A stretch of DNA of 49,680 nucleotides from Anaerolineales bacterium (GTDB taxonomy: Bacteria; Chloroflexota; Anaerolineae; Anaerolineales; RBG-16-64-43), in NCBI GenBank assembly GCA_016932475.1, contig JAFGCU010000119.1:1-49680 (forward strand), given 5' to 3'. Below the pieces are notes generated by a model. It was not told the DNA's origin. It worked only from the letters and a program-made list of their open reading frames with translations, and made no database searches. This document shows positions 44,721 through 49,680 of this stretch, one piece after another. Positions within the stretch are counted from its first letter, which is position 1. Each line of letters opens with the position of its first letter. The translations under genes and the position numbers were made by a program.

Positions 44721-46751
44721 CTAGATAATCCCCCACAGACTGATGGTACCGTCCCATGATCCCGAGACCAGCAGCTTTCCATCCGGCGAGAAAGATACGA
44801 AGGTTACCGGCCCGCCATGCATTACCTGTTTCCATACCAGCTTTCCATCCGGGAAACTCCAGACCTTGATGGTTCCGTCATGCGATCCCGAAGCGAGCAG
44901 TTCTCCGTCCGGCGAGAAGGATATGCTCCAAAAATTACTCCCCCCCAACCACCGCAACAGCGTTCCGTCAGCCACCTTCCAGATCCAGATCGTTCCATCA
45001 TGATAGCTCGAGGCGATGTACTCCCCATTCGGGGAAAAGGATATTTTCGATGAGGATCCTGTAAATCCACTCAGTGTACGCAACAGCGTGCCGGTGGAAA
45101 CGTCCCAGAGTTCTACATCTCCAGACCACCCAGACCGTAAAGCCAGCAGTTTTCCGTCGGGCGAAAAGGCTGGTTCGTCGGAATTTATGCTGTCCAGCGA
45201 TCGAGCGAGAGTGCCATCCGCGACATTCCAGATTTTTCCCGATCCCGATGCCAGCAGCTTTCCATCCGGGGAGAAGGAGACACCCCCCGAATCATCCTCA
45301 AAAATTCTTTCCACCTTGCCATCCGCGACATTCCAGATCCTGATCGTCTTGTCTCCATGCGATGCTGATGCCAGCAACCGTCCATCCGGCGAGAAGGATA
45401 CTTGCGATGCACAGCCTGTATGCCCCTGCAGCGTCCGGATCAACATTCCATTCGCGACATTCCATATCTGAACACCATTTAGGTGCTCTGATCCCGAAGC
45501 AAAAAGTTTTCCGTCTGGCGCGAAAGAAATGTCGGATACCCAACCCAATTCCAGCCCCAATATATTCACCAATTTGCCGTCGTCGACATTCCATATCCCG
45601 ATAGCGCCAACGTCCGAACTCGAAGCCAAATGCCGTCCATCCGGCGAAAAAGACAGCAAATAAGCAGCCCCATGAATCATTCGAATCAACGTCCCATCCA
45701 CGACATTCCAGATATTGATTTTGGGATCAAAGGCCGAGTCCGAGGCCAGCAATGCTCCATCGGGGGAAAAGGATATGCAGCTTACACCATTTGAAATGGT
45801 TCTTTCTCCTTCCGGAAGCTCCCTCATCGTGTGTAATAAGGCACCGTTGATGACCTTCCAAATCCTAACCGTGGCATCCCCTGATCCCGAAGCCAACAAT
45901 TTACCATCCGGAGAGAAGGCCACACTATCCACGTCCCCGGCATGCCCTTCCAGTGTTCGGATTAGGCCGCCATCCGCAAAATTCCAGATCTTAATCACCT
46001 CATCACACGAACCCGAGGCCAACAACTTGCCATCCGGCGAGAAGGATACGCTTTCCACCCGATCGGTATGCCCTTCCAAGGTCCGCAGTAATTCGCCGTC
46101 CGCGACATTCCAGATCTTAATCGCCTTGTCATCCGAACCCGAAGCCAGCAGTTGGCCATCCGGCGAGAAGGAAACGCTCTCCACAGCGTCGGTATGCCCA
46201 TCCATTTTCCACACCAGAGCGCCATCGGCGGTATTCCAGATACTGATTGATCCGCGCTCGGATCCCGTTGCCAGCAGCCCGCCATCCGGCGAGATGGACA
46301 TAATTCCGCCGTTGGATTCTGTGACAGGTTCCGTAATATTCTTGTGGGTTACCTTTCCGGAAGCAACTTCATATAAATCGACCCCCCGGCTATGCGCAGC
46401 CGCAATGGTTTTTCCATCCTGCAAATAAACAAGCTGACGGATATACCCCGATCCAATCCGCCCCCATTCCCCAATATCAGAAATGCTATTGGAGGTGATG
46501 GGACGAGTAAGCGGCGGAAACGGTATCGGCGTGTTTTGCGGAGGGAGGGTTTCCGACTGCGTATACGTTAGAGTCGGAGAAGGAGACGATCTGCGGGTGC
46601 GGGTGGTGGTGCGGGTGCGCGTGGGTGACGGCACCGCGCTCAACCTCGCCGGGTAAGACGGAGTCGGCTGCATGGAAGGGATCCCGTTGCAAGCCGAAAC
46701 GAGAGCGGCAACGATACAGACGATCGGGGTGAGAATTAATTTAGTTTTCAA
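44721..46751 (-). CDS. WD40 lipoprotein with 14 repeats
   Basis: 676 residues: lipoprotein signal ending ALVSAC (Cys near 21), a Pro/Thr/Ser/Arg-rich spacer to about residue 85, then 14 WD40 units with the pattern VSFSPDGKLLASGS, IKIWNVADG and RTLEGH. Fourteen units suggest two seven-blade propellers. It is a binding scaffold outside the cytoplasm; no enzyme domain. The start codon is TTG at 46751 (AAGGAG about ten bases upstream), chosen because no in-frame ATG precedes the signal. The highly similar repeats suggest recent expansion. A truncated copy of its first ~85 codons lies at 49080-49395. Confidence 0.88.
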   Translation of the reverse strand: MKTKLILTPIVCIVAALVSACNGIPSMQPTPSYPARLSAVPSPTRTRTTTRTRRSSPSPTLTYTQSETLPPQNTPIPFPPLTRPITSNSISDIGEWGRIGSGYIRQLVYLQDGKTIAAAHSRGVDLYEVASGKVTHKNITEPVTESNGGIMSISPDGGLLATGSERGSISIWNTADGALVWKMDGHTDAVESVSFSPDGQLLASGSDDKAIKIWNVADGELLRTLEGHTDRVESVSFSPDGKLLASGSCDEVIKIWNFADGGLIRTLEGHAGDVDSVAFSPDGKLLASGSGDATVRIWKVINGALLHTMRELPEGERTISNGVSCISFSPDGALLASDSAFDPKINIWNVVDGTLIRMIHGAAYLLSFSPDGRHLASSSDVGAIGIWNVDDGKLVNILGLELGWVSDISFAPDGKLFASGSEHLNGVQIWNVANGMLIRTLQGHTGCASQVSFSPDGRLLASASHGDKTIRIWNVADGKVERIFEDDSGGVSFSPDGKLLASGSGKIWNVADGTLARSLDSINSDEPAFSPDGKLLALRSGWSGDVELWDVSTGTLLRTLSGFTGSSSKISFSPNGEYIASSYHDGTIWIWKVADGTLLRWLGGSNFWSISFSPDGELLASGSHDGTIKVWSFPDGKLVWKQVMHGGPVTFVSFSPDGKLLVSGSWDGTISLWGII

Positions 46752-47228
46752 TACCTCTCATCTCCTTCGCAAATGTTTTCGCCCGTTACTTGGCCAATAA
46801 ATTATATTCTTTTACGGCTATCTACAAATAAATCCTGATCTCCGGGAACCTCCGAAAGACCTTTGAAAACATGGCGATTGCTTGGCGAATGTCAAGAAAT
46901 AGGGGATTCTACCGGGGATATAGTTGCCTAAAAGAAGACCCTTCTTTGATTTACAGTTAACTTTATTTTCACATTTTTATTACCACAAAGACACTAAGGC
47001 ACAAAGTTTTTCAATTTATTACCAGGCTTCGTGTCTTTGCGTCTTAGTGCCTTTATGACTTTACGCCTAAGTGTCTTCGTGCCTTTGTAGTGAAATAACC
47101 ATTACTGAAGAGTGATGCTTGGAAAACAATGAAATGTATACTTGACGCCATGCATTAATTAAAGCAGATTTTTATCCTGCTCCAGATAACACTAGCGATT
47201 CATATGCCGCTTTCCCGAGACAGGATTA
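46752..47228. repeat. AT-rich gap with CACAAAGACACTAAGGC-type inverted repeats
   Basis: At 46981-47098 are several units of an ~25-bp repeat: ACCACAAAGACACTAAGGCA on one strand, then GTGTCTTTGCGTCTTAGTGC and AGTGTCTTCGTGCCTTTGTA in the opposite sense. No gene found; base composition is clearly lower in GC than the neighbours. Confidence 0.65.
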
Positions 47229-47264
47229 AAAACCAGAAACCCCCTTGCGGGGGTTTCTGGTTTT
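47229..47264 (-). terminator. Second copy of the rplL terminator
   Basis: AAAACCAGAAACCCCC pairs with GGGGGTTTCTGGTTTT, loop TTGC. The stem differs from the other two copies by one compensated base pair, so pairing has been kept. Confidence 0.78.
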
Positions 47265-47310
47265 CCTGGAAGCAGGATCACTTGATTCCACGCTCGCGCC
47301 GGCGCGGACG
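47265..47310 (-). pseudogene. Decayed 3' end of rplL (copy 2)
   Basis: Directly beside the terminator copy: GGATCACTTGATTCCACGCT and CGCGCCGGCGCGG align with the end of rplL (GGAGTTACTTGACTTC..., CGCGCCGGCGGC). More diverged than copy 3. The next 275 bp (47311-47587) show no recognisable gene. Confidence 0.68.
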
Positions 47311-47587
47311 GCGGCGCCGGCGGTTCGCCGCGGCAATCCTCACCGACCTCCGGGGAAACAACCTCGGCATCCCCCAAATCCGCCAGTCTGTCCGCCGTTT
47401 CCGGTCAGGCGGAAAACATCCGCAGATGTCACCTGCTGAGGGCGCCTCCGAACGCGGGCACGCTCTCGATCATCCGTCGGACCGGCCGGATGGCGGCTTG
47501 CGAGGTGATGGCCGTCGTAAACATAAACAACGGGCCGGCGCGGGAGAGGTTCTCGGGCGCAATTCCGCCCTCCTTTCCCGGCCGGCG

Positions 47588-48574
47588 TCACCCGGACGCC
47601 GCATTCAGCAGGTCTTCAAATGCCGCGTCGTCGATCGGAAACTGCAATGCCCGGAATTCCTCCCGAAGGTCTGCGGAAAAGGCATACGAAAGGGCGGCCA
47701 CCATCCACGTCGCCCGGAAAGTCTCAGCGGCGGGCGAATTGGCGCCTGCGGAATACCTCGCCCGCCAATCCGGGTTGAACTTCTGCAGCAACAACATCAT
47801 CCGTTTCACCGGTCCGCTGTATCCGTTCCCGTCCGCCTCCGCCCGTTCACAGAATTTGTACGCGATCGTCATGAACGTGCCGAAGGTTTCGTCGCCGGCG
47901 GTGGCCGGATCGTTCCACGAATGGAACGGCTTCCCTGCGGCTAGGTAGTCCTCGTAGCCTTTCCGCGTCACCGCCATGGCCAAACGCGCCGTCTGCCGGA
48001 TTTCCGCCGCCAGTCCGTCGTCCAGCCCGAACTCCCCGGCATTGCGCAGCATCTCGTACGCCGTGGCGTGGGCGAAAATATTGGCCAGGGTCTCGGAGTA
48101 GATCGCGTTCGCGTTCCCGTCGATCTTGCCGCCGGTGTAGTACGCCGCCGGGCTGTTAAGCGTGACATTGTGGCCCATTTCGTGGAAGAACGAACTGTAT
48201 TGCACGACCCCGCTCAGACAGTACTCCCCCGAGGCGAAACTGACGGGGTCGGTGAACCACAGCGAATACATCCCGTAGGTATGGGGATCCTTCAACAACA
48301 CCTGGGGGAAGCCGTCCCCGCTGGCGTACACGTCCCCGTTGGCGAAATCGTATTGGAGGTAGGCCGCGAGGGAGAGCACGTACTCGACGGCCTCGCGGGG
48401 GATCAATCCACCGGAGAAAAACTCATCGGTGAAGGTGGTCAGTCCGCCCGGCACGGCGTACAGCCGGCTGGTCAATCTAGGCTTTTGGACGGGTATGGTG
48501 ACGCGGAGGTTTTCAGGCAACGGGACGGGCTCGATGACGGGGGGGCGAAAAGCGCACCAGCAGTTCGGCGGCAT
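47588..48574 (-). CDS. Gluzincin-type metallopeptidase domain (C-terminal part of a frameshifted gene)
   Basis: Zinc motif FFHEMGHN (HExxH) with a third ligand candidate in YSETLANIFA about 30 residues later, the gluzincin pattern. The domain continues with helices (TARLAMAVTRKGYEDYL, WNDPATAGDETFGTFMTIAY). The frame has no ribosome site of its own. Its first residues run opposite the end of the PKD lipoprotein, and removing one C from the seven-C tract at 48539-48545 joins the two into one protein (SPPVIEPVPLPENL). So this is most likely the catalytic half of a secreted PKD-metallopeptidase lipoprotein of about 480 residues. Peptidase family is not certain. Confidence 0.75.
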   Translation of the reverse strand: MPPNCWCAFRPPVIEPVPLPENLRVTIPVQKPRLTSRLYAVPGGLTTFTDEFFSGGLIPREAVEYVLSLAAYLQYDFANGDVYASGDGFPQVLLKDPHTYGMYSLWFTDPVSFASGEYCLSGVVQYSSFFHEMGHNVTLNSPAAYYTGGKIDGNANAIYSETLANIFAHATAYEMLRNAGEFGLDDGLAAEIRQTARLAMAVTRKGYEDYLAAGKPFHSWNDPATAGDETFGTFMTIAYKFCERAEADGNGYSGPVKRMMLLLQKFNPDWRARYSAGANSPAAETFRATWMVAALSYAFSADLREEFRALQFPIDDAAFEDLLNAASG

Positions 48575-49016
48575 CGGTGTCGGTTTGGGAGTAATGGGCC
48601 GTCACCGCGACGAGGTAGTTCCGGCCGGTGTCCGCATACGTGTGTTGAAAGGGAAACCAGGCATCGGCCGTTTCCCCATCGCCCCAATCCACCGTGAACG
48701 GTGTGGTCGGCCTGTTCAGGTCGACTCCGTTGACGACCACCTTCCCGCTGCGCTGATCGAGTTCCTCGATCCACAGACTCAGCTGGGAAGGACGTCCCGT
48801 CAGCTGTTCCTGGAAACTGAATTGCGTGGGTTCCGGCGTGGGGGTCTGGGTATCCGTGGGGCTGGCGGCGGCCGTCGCCGTCGGCTTTGGATTTGCCCCT
48901 GCGGTCGGCGTATCCGCCGCCGGAAGCGGCACATCCGGAGCGGATCCCGCCGCCGCGCAGGACGACAGGGCAAGCGACAATACAAGAATCATCATATCTC
49001 CTTTAATTCGGTCCAT
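48513..49016 (-). CDS. PKD-domain lipoprotein (N-terminal part of the same gene)
   Basis: Start ATG 49016 has AAGGAGGAG upstream. Lipoprotein signal MMILVLSLALSSC (Cys near residue 20), Thr/Pro-rich spacer to about residue 65, then a PKD-like fold (TPFTVDWGDGETADAWFPFQ and HTYADTGRNYLVAVTAHY). After LLVRFSPP the frame runs into an unrelated 8-residue tail and stops at 48513, whereas a one-base shift continues into the metallopeptidase. As given the product would be a 167-residue anchored PKD protein without enzyme. The shift lies in a homopolymer, so it may be a phase-variable switch or a read error. Confidence 0.8.
   Translation of the reverse strand: MDRIKGDMMILVLSLALSSCAAAGSAPDVPLPAADTPTAGANPKPTATAAASPTDTQTPTPEPTQFSFQEQLTGRPSQLSLWIEELDQRSGKVVVNGVDLNRPTTPFTVDWGDGETADAWFPFQHTYADTGRNYLVAVTAHYSQTDTDAAELLVRFSPPRHRARPVA
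48539..48545 (-). other. Seven-C homopolymer at the frameshift
   Basis: C7 on the minus strand inside the codons TTTTCG-CCC-CCC-CGT. Six C would restore a continuous PKD-peptidase frame. Position between two otherwise intact domains makes this the point of the shift. Confidence 0.75.
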
Positions 49017-49079
49017 GGATCTCCTCCTTCCCGACGGGGAACGATAAATATAGGGGGGCTTCGCGACGCTCACCGGTCC

Positions 49080-49395
49080 ACCGCAGGCCGCAGCCAAATT
49101 ATACCGGCAGGCGCCAACAGCCCTATCCGCGCCCATTCCCCATTATCGGATATGTCCGCAGAGGGAAAGGACGAGTGCGCGGCGGGAATGGGATCGGGGT
49201 GTTTTGCGGAGGGAGGGTTTCCGTCTGCGGGAAAGTTATCGCCGGAGAAGAAGCCGATATCTGAGCGGGATCGTGGGTGCGCGTGGGCGACGGCGCCACA
49301 CCCGCCCACTCCGTGAGCGACGGCGTCGGCTGCGGTGACGGGGTCCCGCCGCAGGCCGAACAGAGAATGGCGATTCCATCCTTAACGAAATCTGC
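49080..49395 (-). pseudogene. Truncated, frameshifted copy of the WD40 lipoprotein N-terminus
   Basis: Minus-strand translation gives AILCSACGGTPSPQPTPSLT, later FPQTETLPPQNTPIPFPP, then after a one-base shift SADISDNGEWARIG. These align with the intact protein's VSACNGIPSMQPTPS, SETLPPQNTPIPFPP and ISDIGEWGRIG. There is no start codon in frame and no propeller follows. It is a relic of a second WD40 gene. Confidence 0.83.
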
Positions 49396-49403
49396 GTTCA
49401 GTA

Positions 49404-49442
49404 TTGGAACCCTTAGGGTCCTCCGAACCCGAAGGGTTCCAA
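49404..49442. repeat. TTGGAACCCTT inverted repeat
   Basis: TTGGAACCCTT (49404-49414) and AAGGGTTCCAA (49432-49442) flank a 17-base loop. It sits between the rplL terminator and the WD40 relic. Intergenic repeat of unknown role. Confidence 0.65.
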
Positions 49443-49481
49443 TAAAAAAACACAGGAAACCCCCTTGCGGGGGTTTCCTGT
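49443..49481 (-). terminator. Rho-independent terminator of rplL
   Basis: ACAGGAAACCCCC (49452-49464) pairs with GGGGGTTTCCTGT (49469-49481), loop TTGC. On the minus strand a run of seven T (49444-49450) follows after GTG. It ends 17 bp after the rplL stop. Confidence 0.9.
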
Positions 49482-49497
49482 TTTATTTTGGATGGAG

Positions 49498-49680
49498 TTA
49501 CTTGACTTCCACGGCCGCGCCGGCGGCCTCGAGCTTGGCCTTGGCATCGGCGGCGACTTCCTTGGTGACCGCATCGAGGACCTTGGCGCCGGCGGTCTCG
49601 GTCAGGTCCTTGGCTTCCTTGAGCCCGAGGCTCGTCAGCTGCCGGACGACGCGGATGACGTCGATCTTCTTCGCGCCGGC
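49498..49680 (-). CDS. rplL: Ribosomal protein L7/L12, C-terminal part (runs off the window)
   Basis: The last 60 codons of rpl[40 protein letters not shown] and [14 protein letters not shown], the C-terminal domain of the ribosomal stalk protein that contacts translation factors. The TAA stop is at 49498-49500; the start lies beyond 49680. Usually rplL follows rplJ and can precede rpoB; here accessory genes follow instead, after a strong terminator. Two decayed copies of this 3' end occur at 47265-47310 and 44639-44702. Confidence 0.95.
   Translation of the reverse strand, partial: AGAKKIDVIRVVRQLTSLGLKEAKDLTETAGAKVLDAVTKEVAADAKAKLEAAGAAVEVK

Noticed and set aside
46740-46764. A short ATG frame (MRGIEN) overlapping the WD40 TTG start
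   Set aside because: Its ATG directly abuts the ribosome-binding sequence and no promoter places it at a 5' end, unlike the leader ORF at 35240.
44603-47264. The three identical-looking hairpins as an independent mobile hairpin family
   Set aside because: Each is joined on the same side to rplL 3' codons, so duplication of the gene end explains them better.
47311-47587. In-frame continuation of the metallopeptidase beyond its stop
   Set aside because: About 50 further codons are open after the TGA, but they show no conserved features, so readthrough or a lost exon-like tail is not supported.

Overview
The window looks like the chromosome of a Chloroflexota bacterium, most likely class Anaerolineae, possibly from an assembled metagenome. 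This is inferred from gene content and style, because no rRNA is present. Clues are: GC-rich coding DNA with intergenic gaps full of palindromic repeats; several lipoproteins or anchored proteins joining a Thr/Pro-rich linker to a PD40 or WD40 propeller; Flp-type pilins; a MalT-like LuxR regulator; and genes whose start codon lies directly behind a TATAAT box. No tRNA, rRNA, CRISPR array, transposase, integrase or phage gene was seen.

Layout. 1-2.3 kb: a secreted nuclease lipoprotein and a divergent anchored propeller protein. 2.9-7.1 kb (minus strand): a serine palmitoyltransferase-like enzyme, a 3-ketodihydrosphingosine-reductase-like SDR and a GT-C membrane protein; the first two form a candidate sphingoid-base module. 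7.5-10 kb: a cupredoxin lipoprotein, two tandem Flp pilins and an LmbE/PIG-L deacetylase. 10.4-14.4 kb (minus): an AlgI-type MBOAT, an AlgX/AlgJ-like SGNH protein and a LysM/M23-like protein, which suggests surface polysaccharide acylation. 14.8-21.5 kb (minus): an EF-G-like GTPase with a clear promoter and terminator, a second GT-C protein and a DUF4173-type membrane protein. 21.8-23.7 kb (plus): a PlsC acyltransferase overlapping an SDR reading frame that is broken by an in-frame TGA.

24-29.6 kb (plus): a TPR-membrane-propeller protein, then a TIM-barrel lipoprotein overlapping a MalT/LuxR regulator. 30.3-33.6 kb (plus): PepSY protein, small membrane zinc-ribbon protein, OmpR-type response regulator and histidine kinase. 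34.2-44.5 kb: a terpenoid-cyclase-fold protein divergent from a 3072-residue cyclic beta-1,2-glucan synthase homologue. The latter sits behind a consensus promoter and a seven-codon leader ORF. 44.6-49.7 kb (minus): the 3' end of rplL, followed downstream by two accessory modules (a 14-repeat WD40 lipoprotein, and a PKD/metallopeptidase gene split by a frameshift). Each module is bounded by a decayed copy of the rplL end plus its terminator.

Overall theme: cell-envelope lipids, surface glycans and secreted or anchored proteins, in a genome whose intergenic DNA is shaped by small palindromic elements, several nested inside one another.
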